NCBI GenBank assembly: GCA_014904985.1
Contig: MU128924.1
Location: 69,958 to 133,957, forward strand
Reading direction: 5' to 3'
Origin: Hydnum rufescens UP504
Lineage: Eukaryota; Basidiomycota; Agaricomycetes; Cantharellales; Hydnaceae
Length of the DNA: 64,000 nt
In this document: positions 1-11,765 of the stretch, one piece after another
Layout: the number at the start of each line of letters is the position of its first letter
Numbering within the stretch: the first letter of the stretch is position 1
Made by a program: the position numbers and the translations under genes
The notes under the pieces: model-generated
The model's database searches: none
Told to the model about the DNA's origin: nothing
What the model saw: only the letters and a program-made list of their open reading frames with translations

Positions 1-76
1 TGATGCCCATGCGACGGTACGTTGCATTTCAATGTGTCTTGATGGCTTTCTCATCTTTCCTGGAGATCAGCCCAGC

Positions 77-2278
77 ATGCCCATTGCTACGGAGCCTATC
101 TATACCACACCTGCAGACGCCACACCGTCGAGATCTCACTCCACTACGGAATCCATCAGGAGTACCACAAGGATTCCCTCGAGATCTAATTTCTTTCTTC
201 CCGAGGCACTCCCGACAGACCTAGATCGAGTGCCCTCCCCTTCCGTAGCATTCTCGCATAGCCCCCGCGGTCGACCCGAGGCAAGCACAAGTTCGAACTC
301 CATCCCCTCAGACATAAAGGAACCTTCAATACCTTCGTCAACGAGTCGATTAGGGTCCCCGATATCGTTCGACATGTATCAACACAGCCCAAATAGTTCT
401 CATGGCCGCCGGGGGCAGCCATCATTCTCGCCTCCCACCGAGGATATGAGCCCTGTCGATTCTCCACGGAACCCGTCGCTGCACAATGTGCGGTCTTCCC
501 TGTCCCGACGGTCGAGCGCATCTCGGCCACGTGCGAAGTCGGGTTCGGAAGTGGCAAGGATACCGTCTGAGCCATCTATTCCCCCACTTCCCACAAGTGC
601 TTCCACTGCAACTCATTTCCCTCGTCCGCCTACTGCATTCTCACATTCGCGATCCGTTGCATCCTCGTCGTCTCGACCACATTTGTTCTTTGCTCTGGCC
701 TCGGACTCTCCCAAACAGGTGTCAAAGCTGTTAAACAGCGGTCAGGCAGATGCAAATGATACTGCAGGGCCGTTTGACCTTCCCGCACTCATCTTTAGTC
801 TTTCTAATGACCAACTGGTAAACAAAACCGAAATAGTCAAGACTCTACTCGGGCATGGAGCTGATCCGTCTGTGGTGGAACATCTGGTTCCGTCACGATC
901 CTCTGCTGACGCTGTTGATCCTGATAATGAGGAACCGGATGAATCTCCCCTTGCGGAGAAAATTCGTAGCGCGATGAATCCAGCCATTCGGTGGGTTATT
1001 CGTTCACGCTTCAATCGATCATGTATGTACCAATCATTTCGACTCTCGACTTGATAGGTATTATCTCGGGAGGCAGGGTGCCCCTACTCAGAGCCAGGTT
1101 GAAGCACTACAGGCTAGCCGTTTTGACCCTCTATTGCGAGCACGTTTCTGTTTGGTTGGACAAGATCTTGCTCTGGCCGAGCTGATGCGTGCGGTAGCGA
1201 GCCATTCACGTCGGAAGAACGATACTGCTTCACTATCGCTTGTGCTTGCTGGTAACGTGGCTGTTTTATGTATTGCTATCGCATTTCTTCATGTTCTTTT
1301 GTAGGTCCCAGCGGTCACGGCAAGAGTTATTTGGCGTCCAGAAGTGAGATATCCTGCTTGTAGTTGACAACAACTGACGGGAATGATTTATAGTCGGATT
1401 CCTGCTCGAGGCACCCCAATATATCGTCAATATGACAAATTTGCGGTCACAGGAAGACCTCATGCGAGCCAAGTCCCTTGCCGTGGAGTCCGACGTAAGA
1501 CGCATTCCTAACTTTGCCATTCTCGCGCTTTATCTCCGATTCTGGCCCATCAGGACTCGGAAAATCTTCTACACTTCCTCTCGCGTCACCAAGGTTCCCG
1601 ATGTGTCGTCATTCTTGAGGTTTGTCCAACCATCCGCCTTGAATGCTGGGATGTGGACTTATATCCGCACGTCTCACAACCACACAGGAGATCGAGAAAA
1701 CAGCAGAAAAACAGGCCCTGCACACACTTCTGATGCCATGGGAACTGGGAAAATTACCAGCTGCTTCCTCTCATGAGGTTATTGAGACATCGAAGGTGAT
1801 CTGGGTGTGCACATCCAATGCAGGGGAGGAACATGTATTCGAATTCAGTCATTCAAAAGACATCAATACGCCTTCCACCCGAAATGAATATGCGAAACTG
1901 ATGGTCCGCATGCGTGGGCGACTAGCGGATGAACTCGGGGTATGTTGATACCACGCGGAATTAGCCTGGAGAAGGCATTTCTGATTTCGAGTCTCATGAT
2001 TTCTGAGCGGGTCTTGATTTATATAGGCATCGATCGTATCCCGCGTCAACGCAGTATTGCCTTTCCTTCCATTCACATTGGACGAACAGCGAGCTCTGGC
2101 ATCCGAAACACTATCGGAACTTGTATCGCGAGAAGATACACCTCCCGCCTGGCTCAGCCAGAACCGTGTGGCAGACGAGCTTGTTGATCGAGCGGTTGAA
2201 GAATATATGGAGAGAGAAGGTGCACGGTCTATACATCGTGCAGTACAGATGCTTTATGAGGAAGGGATGTATCAATAA
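77..2278 (+). CDS. Ankyrin-region + ClpB-type AAA+ ATPase, multi-exon, 5' end uncertain
   Basis: Splicing by eye joins at least seven exons. Introns lie near 991-1057, 1252-1304, 1344-1393, 1495-1553, 1620-1687 and 1940-2036. The N-terminal part is Ser/Pro-rich and low in complexity. An ankyrin-like stretch follows near 680-900 (HLFFALASDS, LLGHGADPS). The C-terminal part is a ClpB/Hsp100-type AAA+ module: LVGQDLAL upstream of the core, Walker A GPSGHGKS at 1305-1328, Walker B VVILEEIEKTA at about 1599-1702, and sensor-1-like VCTSNAGEE near 1807. A ClpB-like C-terminal segment (VNAVLPFLPFTLDEQ) ends at TAA 2276-2278. Only one AAA+ module is present, unlike the two of ClpB. The usual Walker B D-E reads E-E, which keeps the catalytic Glu. 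A protein-remodelling ATPase is inferred. The ATG at 77 is the first good Met in frame, but an intron donor at 17 suggests that the gene starts outside the window. Confidence 0.75.
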
Positions 2279-2602
2279 TCTCAGAGGTATGGTGGGTATC
2301 TTCTAATCATTTCCGAGGTTGCACCCCGCAAGAGTGGATGGGGTGAGTTGATTGTATTCTACAGCAATATTTTTGGCGGGCTTCGTGATGGACATTCACA
2401 ATGACGAATCTGAATGACACCACAGCTTCGTGTTTGATGAGGATATAAACGCCTGAACAGGGAATTTATTTTGAGAGGGTTCAGTAAAGCAAAAAGTGAG
2501 AACGATGGACTGTATTCGAGTACATTCGAAGGAGGCGAGATAAATCCACCGGGTGAACTAGGACGATGGCACGGTGGAAGAGGAGCACAGATCAGGTACT
2601 TG

Positions 2603-5231
2603 TCACCTTCCATTCGTGGTGCTGGCCTCTTGGATCCGTTGATCGCATGGACGACGTGGTCGCGGAGGTACCGGTAATGGAGGTCGTTTTGTCGCGTCCA
2701 CGATTGGGGTTGATGATGGAGGGGATACCGTTCCACGATAGGCTGATCGTGAGATTGTATGCGAAGAAAGGGAGGGGTCAGTTGAGGGGCGTGACGGGAT
2801 TGACAACGGCGATGGCTGAGGTGCTCTTGATGGGGGAAAGTTGCGCGAAGACGTTTCAGACATCCATTTCCTGATCTGTTCTGGACTGGCGGTGGGACTG
2901 CTCATCTTAAGTGGGGAAGGGAGCATATTCACTGGTAGATCGTGTGAATTGACTAGAGATACAGCGTTGTTGGTTGATTGTGGATCGGGATTCAGAGTAG
3001 ATGATTGCCGCCCCTGCCGACCAGGACGTTCGATGGTCGAATGCGGCAGGTATGGAGCGGTTCGTGGCTCAGCTGTGGCCGGGCGAAGATGCTCGGTGTT
3101 GGAAGGCGATCGAAGGGATGGCCCAGAAGTCCGAGTTTGCGTTTGGTCTGCAGACGTTTCGGGTCGACGAGGTAATTTACCATTCCGGGCCTGTCGCAGA
3201 ATCGAGGAAGTATGCCCCTTTCCAAAAAGGGGGAGGCCTTTTTTAAAGCTCTGCGAGACGTTTGTTTCGCGGGAGTGAGGCGGAGCGGCTGAATCGGTAG
3301 GTGCTAGGTCGAAGTTGAATTCAGGGGACCCAGCCTTCGTCCCCCACATCGTTGTAGATGCGATAGCTCCACTGCTTGGAGGCGAGGAAGTTACGACCGT
3401 AGTTTGCACCACCAGCGGAAGTATCGTGCGGTCCAATGTTGAGGGATTGGGGGGCTTTGTGTTCGATATCTTTGGCACCACGGGGATCGGAAGAGATGTG
3501 TAGCTTAACTTATCCACTTTGGAAGCGGAGATTTTTGGGGAGACGGACTTCTTAACGACCTGGAGTAGCCCTATTTTCTTTCCACATTCTGGATTGAGCA
3601 ATTTGGGGGAGCACATAAAGCACAGTGGAGTAAACATCTAAACATGAATGATCGGTGTGCTCGTCCTGGCATGTTATTTGATCTGCTCACTTTTTCACCG
3701 GTCATCTTTTCACCATTCGATGTCAGGCGGTCTTCAATCGAGTACCTGAATTCCCAGGGTGCTAGACCTTTGCCTTCGGATCCTTTAACGGCATATGTAC
3801 CGTTATTTTTGACCGTAAGTGACGATTCTCGGGACATGTAATCGTAGGTAGTGTCACCATTGAGTGACATGCGCCGCAGAGTAGGTGCACTGTCAAAAGC
3901 CTGGATGATATCCGATAAGGATCTCAAATGAGAGTGTGTGAGGGGAACTGCATACCGAGTAATGAAAACACCATGACTGGGTCTCAATCAGCCGATATTC
4001 GGCAATGCCTCCAGGGAACATTACGGAAGGCATGAAAGTCGATGGTACATGGGGCGATATCTCGGCACCACCAGAAGCGCTGGACTCTGGCGCCGTCTCC
4101 GAGAGCTGATCCCCACGTGTGTAGTGATTAAACACGAATTGGGGGTTTATTTCCCTGAACCTCTCCTGTAATATATTGATTCATTAGATTAGTTGTGCGA
4201 ACCCAGAAAAGGCTCCTCACCTGATCGATGTACAACTCGACCACCAAATCCTTTAGATGACGGAGGGAGGGCTCGAGGTCAGACGCATCCGAAGTCCTGG
4301 CGTCTGTCGAGCTCGATGCTTCTTTCGCAGGGCCAAAGACAGGTCCAGATAGAATCGCATTGCTTCCACGAGCAGTGCTTGTCGGATTTACCATATTTTC
4401 CTGACTGTGGCCACTGCTACTCCCCAGTCTGCGATAATTGGCACGAGGATGCCTTGATGCGAGTTGCTCTTGATACAAGGCACCAGGGTGAGAAGGGGTG
4501 CGGTTGGCTAGAGCAGCAACAATTTCAGGATGGTGAACGTGGGAGAGGCGTGGGAATGCGGAAGGCAGATTATTTCCGGCGTTCCCAACTGGCACATGGA
4601 GAGAAGCACAAGAATCACTCCCTTCGAGTGCGAAACTCTCGTGGATGGGACTCCGAAACGATGGATGTTGTACACGTACATCATCCTTGGGCTGCCTCAG
4701 CAGTGGGACCCCGTCGGAGGCAAAACTACTGCGAATCTCGCTACGATCATCAATCGAGGGAGCATAATCGCTACAAGCCACCGAAAGGGCGAACATGGAG
4801 CGTCCAGCAGGTATTGCAATGCCATTTCTAGATGAGGGTCGGGCGGAGAAGGGTGTGCAATGACTAGGGGTATTTTCGGAAGGAGAAAGAAGAAGAGGTG
4901 ATGATTGGAAGGAATACTGGGATGCGGTGTCGGCGACGGCAGGCGGCTGTGGTCCACTGTCATATGGTGATCGTAACCTCTCTTCGCTATCCGCCGCGGG
5001 GGCATCGGAGAATTGATCGATCGTAATGGGAGAGAAGTGGGAGAAATTCGGTCGAGTCAGGAAAGCGCTAGGGGTACTACCTGTGCTGAGCTCAAGAAAA
5101 TCCTCTCTACAGTCTGCAAGCCCCACCGCAGAATCTGCTGCAGGGGCGGGACGAGTATCAATCAAGGACGGGACAGTGGTGGAAGTTATTGACGAGGTAT
5201 CTGCGGAGGTACGTGTTCCAGAAATCCCCAA
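2603..5231 (-). CDS. Ser/Pro-rich conserved fungal protein of unknown function
   Basis: Three open blocks on the minus strand join through short introns. Block 1 (5231-4160) is Ser/Pro-rich and ends in a short helix (LRHLKDLVVELYIDQ). Block 2 (about 4160-3965) contains an acidic low-complexity segment, then GGIAEYRLIETQSW. Block 3 (about 3900-3690) reads MSLNGDTTYDYMSRESSLTV and continues to PWEFRYSIEDRL. After an intron with a GTGAGC donor and a TTTAG acceptor, block 4 (3637-2603) begins MFTPLCFMCSPKLLNPECGK, followed by a long disordered Ser/Pro tail. The ordered core (Gly-Asp-Thr-Thr-Tyr-Asp-Tyr; Trp-Glu-Phe-Arg-Tyr; Cys-Ser-Pro; KKS-SPK) looks like a conserved domain, but I cannot assign a function. 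The start is uncertain: another frame is open from 5389 to 5186, so an upstream exon is possible. Confidence 0.6.
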
Positions 5232-6429
5232 GGCGTGGCCGAAGAGGGGACGGGTGAGTTTGGGCTGCTCTTGTCTGAATCAAAAGATATCGGAATGATT
5301 TCCTCATTCCGCGAATTGGGAAGGGGAGACACGCTGAGGACAGGCGAGGACGTAGTGACGGAACTTGGTTCAGCAACCGGACCAAGCATTCCAGTGCGAC
5401 ACAGCGACAGAAAGCACTAGAGAATGCCGGATGGTTGTGCGAATCGAAGAAGGTGCAGATGCACAAGAAATGCTGTTCAATTACACAGATATAGTATAGA
5501 GCCAGCGAAACCGAATAAAAAGCGCGGATGAAGTGGTACGAGCCTACCAGGAAACTGCAGGCAAAGGACTAACAGACACGTTGTCGGTCGCCGCCAGGTG
5601 CGTTGGCCCCGGGTAGCAGCTGGAGGGAAAGAACACACCCTCACAGATCATTGGAATAGTAGAGCCGAAGTGGTAGTTAATTTTGATAAAGTTGCACCCA
5701 TGTGGGCTTGTTCTCTTGGTAACAAGATCTAAGCCAGCACCCCCGAAAGTATAGAGGGCCTAAAAAGGGGCAGCTCAGGATTTCTGGCGATTTGGGTTGG
5801 GGCCTAGAACGCTCCTGAATGGTTTTGGTCCATGCTCGGGAGCTTTGATGGGTGAACTGACCTTGGGGCGGATCCAGAGGCAAGCCAATATTGGCAACTA
5901 GTGACTTTGGAGACCGCCTCGATCGTGACAAACGTGTTGTCAAGTTGGCAGTCACAATCGGCTGGGGAACAGGTGAGGAGTAAATACAATCTAGGTCGAT
6001 CTTTACACATGCAGACTAGGGTCCCTCCTTTCTTGGGACGATTAATAAACCCCCATCAGCATAGCATTCATTATGTCTTTGGTTGCCCACCAAGTTGCGT
6101 TGTCAAGCCCAGTGCATTTTGCCCTCGACGACTACACTATTTTAATTGTATGTAGGATGTCAAAAAAATACGCTATAAATGATGGAGATCCAGACGAAGT
6201 ACATAATCATGGGGTGCAAACACTGTGTGCGGTTTCGTTGCAAACGAATCAAGCCTTCGGCAGCACTGAGCTCTCCGACGTATCACACCTCCTAGCAATT
6301 GACCCAAAATTTCGCCTGATAAACTATCTCCCTGATCATTACGTTAACAGGGCGATATACTTCAGCTCGCTGCGCGGTTTTCGCGTAGAAAAGGAAGTCA
6401 GTGCCCGTGGGGGAGGGGGAGACCCGAAC
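5232..6429. other. Intergenic stretch, no gene supported
   Basis: Only short overlapping frames occur here and none resembles a known domain. The part just above 5231 may hold the promoter or a first exon of the minus-strand gene. The frame open at 6073-6534 overlaps the 3' end of the oxygenase gene on the other strand and has no recognisable content. Confidence 0.5.
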
Positions 6430-7992
6430 TCACTTCTGCACTTGCTGTCCTACCAACATGCTTGGATATATGGTGACCGGCTCTTCTTCAGTGCGTGCTC
6501 GGGCAGCCGATTGCAGGGACTCTATTGGAGATAGCTCACTGACAACCATACTCAGAGACGTTTCCATGGGAAGATGGCAAGAGAACCTACTAGTCCGAGG
6601 ACAAGTGCCAAAAAAAGGTACTCGATATTCGGATCAATGGCCTTTCGACCTTGCTTCGTTCACAGCCTGTCACGGTCACTTAAGTAATCCTTCTCTCCCG
6701 GACAGTCGAGTACCTACCGATATCGTATCATCATTGACCACAACTTCGTGAAATCCCGCGCATATTAGACCGCCAGTCAAGTGCTGAGGAGATAACGTGA
6801 ACCGAAGTGAATAGAATATGAAAAATTACGCGCGCTTACTTCCAATTGTTTCCCGGCCTGGACCAATAAATATCTACCCGGAGGAACCTAAACAATCAAG
6901 CGACCACGTGCCCATCAAGCCGACGGCAGCAGAAATGACCAATGATTCGTACTCTAACTGCAATTCTGTTCCCACTGTTGCGTCCCCAGATGTGCAACCC
7001 TGGATATCTTGAGCGTCCGTGAATCGTACTTCGAAAGAAGTCAGTCAAAGACGTATAACTTGAACAACGAAGCACGATGCTCACAGAAATTGAGATCAGT
7101 ATGGAAGCCGGCCAGAATAGTGTTCTTCTGGCCATATTTTCGCAAGTCTGATGCAGTAGGCGCTAACAAGTGCGGTCTGTGCGTATGTCAAAGGGTTTTG
7201 TGGGGAGTCGGACCATGCAATACCGAAGAAGTAGCACTTACCCGTACTTTCCTGCGTCCGTGAAAGAAGCTCTATCAAGACCAAGCCCAAGGGCAGTCAT
7301 CTCAGCTACACCTTCCACTCTGCAATGGGGTCAATCATCTGAGGAAGAATTCATGGGAGAATCACTCACGCTGTCTTCATGGACTTCCCCCAAGTTTCCA
7401 ATCTCGATTCCCATACATCTGCCAACGTTCTGGAATGACATTGGGCATATTCAACGATGGGAACTTGGTTTCATATGGGGGAGGAGTAGACATCTTCCAG
7501 AAAAAGCGACATTTGGGATCAGCGCCATGGCCCGTAATGTCAAGGGGTCGCTCCGACGGGGCCAGTCTCTCGATAATGTGGAGACAGGACTCGTCAGATG
7601 CACACTTCGGTCTTTCGGTTCCCTCGAGAGTCACACCGACTTGATAGCGAATTCCTTGCGCTCGTCTTTTCTAGAATGTGATAAGTGTTAGGCCATGCGT
7701 GCGTTGCATTGAGGTAGGATGCACTTGAGCTCCTCCTCAGGAAGATTAAAGTAATCCTCCATCAGATCGAGGAATTGTTCATTGTCCGCTTCTGCAACAC
7801 GAGAGTCCTTCACCACCAGAGCACCGTAGTGTATCAATGCATCAGCGGCCTGCGATAGCAATTAATACTGGTCATTAGTCGTATGTAGACACAAGGGGTC
7901 ATCGACCGCACATTCTGAGCTTCTTGTATGGCGGCCTGTGAAAAAGGATCTTGAAGAAATATATCAAGATCGATCACTGGCAAAGAATCCAT
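6430..7992 (-). pseudogene. 2OG-Fe(II) oxygenase (clavaminate/IPNS-like), 3' end disrupted
   Basis: Many small exons can be followed from ATG 7992: MDSLPVIDLDIFLQ, a helical segment at 7850-7700, then VTLEGTERPKCASDES...PSERPLDITGHG at 7634-7500, and VEGVAEMTALGLGLDRASF near 7320. The iron-binding H-x-D is visible in ILAGFHTDLNF near 7100, followed by IHGRSRYPGLHIWGRN (about 7040-6990), VPPGRYLLVQAGKQLE, and the second metal-ligand His in LTGGLICAGFHEVVV near 6770. These are hallmarks of the isopenicillin-N-synthase/clavaminate-synthase-like fold, which uses 2-oxoglutarate and O2. Two defects show. The join after HTDLNF does not keep frame with the next exon by canonical sites. After SSTFFWHLSSD (about 6582) come two TAG codons and a frame change before the C-terminal piece ending YPSMLVGQQVQK at 6430. 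It may be a recent pseudogene, or may contain assembly errors. Confidence 0.7.
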
Positions 7993-8530
7993 CGTGATCT
8001 GTACGTTTTGGCTGGTATGCAGAAGTCGACTTGAAGTGATTGAACGGAAAATGCCGAGGCTTAGCATGCACAAGCCAGGCGAATATATCGGGGATGGTGG
8101 ATCGTTTAACCCTGCCCTCGCCTGCTCAGGGTCAGCGGTTGCGTCCCGGTGGTTTCGGCGCGTCTGCGAGATAAATCTTCGTCCTTTGGCCCTCCATCTC
8201 CGGGTACCTCATGGCACAAACTCCAAATGTACATGGATATAAGAGTATTTTGACGTTGGTCATGTTCCTGCTGACCAGTAAGTATTCTAGGTTTTCTCGT
8301 GCTTTTCTTTGAAGGGCTTCTGCAGATAAGTACTGACCAATCACTGGCCAGATCTTATGGTCGTCTTTCCGTTTCATGTTTCGGTGCGAATCCCAGGATT
8401 TATTGTTTATCGCTTGCGGCGGTTTCTCGTCAGTGCACGGATTCTCTCTGTGGAGCCAACCCGGCAAACGATATCCCGAGGAGACCTCCAGAAATCCGCC
8501 AAGGTGTTGGTTCCGTTCAACTTCATTACG
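7993..8530. promoter_or_regulatory. Divergent intergenic region between oxygenase and permease
   Basis: The oxygenase starts at 7992 (-) and the permease at 8531 (+), so this stretch of about 540 bp would hold both promoters. I see no clear TATA box. A frame open across 8357-8953 runs into the permease exon and is mostly non-coding upstream of 8531. Confidence 0.35.
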
Positions 8531-10520
8531 ATGCCCCCGATTGTGGTGCTGCTTCTCCTTGGTATTGGTACCATTGGAAGGAAGGAGCTCCACGATGGGA
8601 TCATTGGCGCCGGAGGGTATGCCCGACGGGTCTGTAATATTGCCTCCACGAATCGATCTCTGGTTTGCAGAATTAAACCCATCGATATTATGGCGCTGTT
8701 TTTGTCTCTCGCTTACATATCCCTTTCCCTGGATGCCTCGGGCCTCCTACGATTCCTCGCTTTCTGGGTTCTCAAGAAGGGGGGTTCCCAAGGCCGCAGA
8801 TTATATTTCCTCTTGTACACATTCTTTTTCGTATCGGGTCTCCTCATCGGTAATGTGAGGGATCAAGTGAATAACCCTCCGTGGTACATCTCACATATCC
8901 ATGCAGGATCCCGTTATTTTGTCGGGAACAGCGTTTCTAGCCTATATGACTAGAGTGGCGGGCATCATACCTCCAACGGCTTGGATATACGCTCAATTTG
9001 CGGTTGCGAACATATGTGAGTCAGCCAGTAAACAGTGTTTATCATTTGCATGTACTTCTACCAAACGATTCCCATAAGCTTCGGCCGTTCTTGTCTCCTC
9101 AAATCCCACGAATCTGGTATTGGCAGGGGCATTCAATATCTCCTTCATTATTTACGCCGTCAATGTTATCATTCCGGTTCTTTTCACGGCAGCCATCCTA
9201 TTCCCCTTTCTCCTGTACTTCACTTTCGCGTCAAGTACCCTTATCCCCCGCTCTATCAATATTGGCTCGCGTGGGCATGACAGTGATGGCAATGATCAGG
9301 CGGACTTGAGGTCCGCTCTCATAGACAAACGCGGGGCGATCTTCGGCTGTATCCTCCTTGTCATCACGCTCGCCATTCTGCTCGTCACGAGTGCAACTGG
9401 CCTCCACGTCGGTGTGTACGCCATAACCGTCCCCGCAGCAACGATAATGCTCGTGCGAGACACCATTCATGATTATACGTTGCATTTGGAGCGGCGCGAT
9501 AGTTCTGACGAGGGTATAAAGGCACAAGGCACTCCTGATGATGCAGCCACGGCTCTCGCAATGACGTCAACTGGTATGAGAAAGATGTCACATGGAACAC
9601 AACCTCCAAGGGAGGATGTTGAGATGTCTATCGACGCCTTTCGGTCTGACAATCCCAATGAGATCCCAGGTCCCAGTACGAGGATAGACACAGCAATCAG
9701 GATGTTGTGCGGATGATAGACCCTTGTCATGATATTCATTCTCTTAGTCCCGCCCCTCTCTTGTCGTATCCCCCCACTATTGGATTGGCTACGAAACCGC
9801 TGGCAGTCAGCGGCGACCTCTCCTCGTTCATTCAGCACTGGTTACGCGCCCTCTCCGATACGTTCCCGACTGTGAGCTCAGTGATGGTTCACATCCCATT
9901 TGCTCTTTTGCTCTTCGCCTTTTCTATGTTTGTCCTTGTCCAGGGCCTTTCCTCCCAAGGTTGGGTCGAGATTTTGGCTCAATGGTGGAGTGCTTGGGTT
10001 CACAAAACGGGTTCAATTGGGGCGGTCGCAGGCATGGCTTCCTTTCCGTCTGTCTGTGCAACGTTGGTGTCGCTATTCGATCTCAAACTGCATGCCTCTA
10101 CATTGACCTTCACATGGGGCGCATAGTTTGCTGGGACAAATATAGGTGCTACGATCCTCCTCTGCCGGGTCCTGCAATTATGGGACGTTGCACAAAAGCC
10201 TACTCTTCGGACCCGAGACGGAGCGGTAGGCACCCTCATTCGGCTGTACGGGGCCCCAGATCAGGTGGTTCTCAACCATTTCTTGTTGGGTAGATATATG
10301 CTCTGGCCTTAGGTGCCAATTATGGGCGTTCAGTGCCTCCTTTTCAGCGTCCCTGGCTGGTCTCCTTTGGCGCGACATCTTGCGCCGTAAACAGATCTAC
10401 ATCCGTCGACGTGATTTTGGTCGGTTGAACATCCCTATCGTCACCATCGCGATGTCGGTCGGGTGTAGCATCCTGGTGGGGCAGATATACATTATCAAGA
10501 GCAACAGTCCTCGGACGTGA
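8531..10520 (+). CDS. ArsB/NhaD/CitMHS-type ion transporter, copy 1 (late frameshift)
   Basis: A polytopic membrane permease of the ion-transporter superfamily. It starts MPPIVVLLLLGIG at 8531. Introns at 8617-8670, 8855-8906 and 9016-9078 join IKPIDIMALFLSLAYISLS, DPVILSGTAFLAYMTRVAG and the signature SSNPTNLVLAGAFNIS. Downstream come hydrophobic segments near 9130-9230 and 9330-9480 and a hydrophilic loop at 9490-9800. A second half follows (IPFALLLFAFSMFVLVQG), then, after an intron ending at about 10126, AGTNIGATILLCRVLQLWD. The two Asn-Pro-Thr-Asn and Gly-Thr-Asn motifs are typical of substrate-binding hairpins in this superfamily (arsenite, Na+/H+ or dicarboxylate). The substrate is not determined. 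Near 10319, in the last exon, one base is missing relative to copy 2, so the final transmembrane stretch to TGA 10518-10520 is out of frame. The loop frame near 9690 is also uncertain. Confidence 0.7.
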
Positions 10521-11765
10521 TGCACCCTAAGATCACATCTTCGATCTCCTGGGGGGGTGTGAGACTATCTTGGGCGAAGTGGAAAGCCACTGTGAGAGAA
10601 GATGGGGGGTGGTTGGGCACGTGCCTGCCGTTACGAGGAAGAGAAAGTCATTCCCGAGTATGCCACTCTAGGCCCGCGAAGGCTTTTCCGGTATTGAACT
10701 TCCCCACCTTGAGGTACGTCCCGTCATCTATGCACTGCAGCCATTGGACAATATTTGTCAATATACTACCCGGACGCCCTCGAGACCTGGAGTGATAAGT
10801 TTTCACGACTAATATGGTAGCAGGCTTCATCGACGCAAAGAACCAGCCAAAGTTCTATCGACCACAACATCGAGCATTGTAGAATTGATATGAACGCTCG
10901 GGTCCTCTTGCAATTGACGCGGAATAGGTGGAAGATGGTGCGTCTTACAGAGAAACACATACATATGCTAGAAAAATCATACCTACCCTCTCGATTGATT
11001 CGCCACACCATTGTACCTTAGTCGGGAGCCTAAGGAAGATGCGGGGCCCCCACTAATGGAATCCGAAATATTTCTGAGAATTTGACCTTGAGGTTCTTCG
11101 GTATTTGCTATGAAGAACATGAAACGCAGTAGATGAGGTAGGGGGAGAATGCTTGGAAATCAAATCGCCAGCAGAGTTGACTGCAATGTCCCAAGACCTG
11201 CGATCATTGTCCCACCTGGGCTCTTGGGATACTGTAAGAGACATGTTATCGAATGCAGGCTCAAGTGGAGTCCCGGAAAATACGTTCGTAATCCTGGCTC
11301 TCGTCCCCGGGGGATGAACGCACTCGTTGGGGTAGTTGCACCTTCTACCTTCTGTCTCACTGCCTGGTTCGAGACGCCGCTGCTCCGCTGCTCCGTGGGC
11401 GAAAAGCCCTAGCAAATGGAGGCTGATGGACACAGGTGGGCAGCATTGATTCTAAATATAGTAATTCGCGCTCACTGACCTCTCCGTCCACCCGTGGCTT
11501 TCCTTGTCTTCAATAATCATTCTCACTCCTTCCCACTGCCTTCCGCCCTTCGGCCACGAGAGTCCGGTCCGTTTTAAATCACCACATCCCCCATCATTGC
11601 TGGTTCTGCCATTTGCACTGCACCTATTGAATCATGTATCGTAATCGCGCTCTCATTCAGCCTGAACGAGATCACTGCCTCGTGGTCGCCTCCTTGCCAC
11701 TAGGACTCGCACCCCAATCCCTCATCTTTAAACAATCCAACAGTTATATTCCTCTCTAGGACATC
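10521..11765. other. Spacer between permease and NLR, duplicated at 40,226-41,415
   Basis: No gene is supported. Matching runs show that this spacer is the diverged paralogue of 40,226-41,415, for example around the permease stop and the pyrimidine-rich stretch near 11,480-11,760 that precedes the NLR start. The last 200 bp probably contain the NLR promoter and 5' UTR. Confidence 0.5.

Noticed and set aside
4193..4831. 212-codon plus-strand frame
   Set aside because: It is antisense to the Ser/Pro-rich coding exon of the minus-strand gene and has no recognisable content.
6073..6534. 153-codon plus-strand frame as a gene
   Set aside because: It overlaps the 3' exon of the oxygenase on the opposite strand, lacks any domain, and its codons do not resemble those of neighbouring genes.
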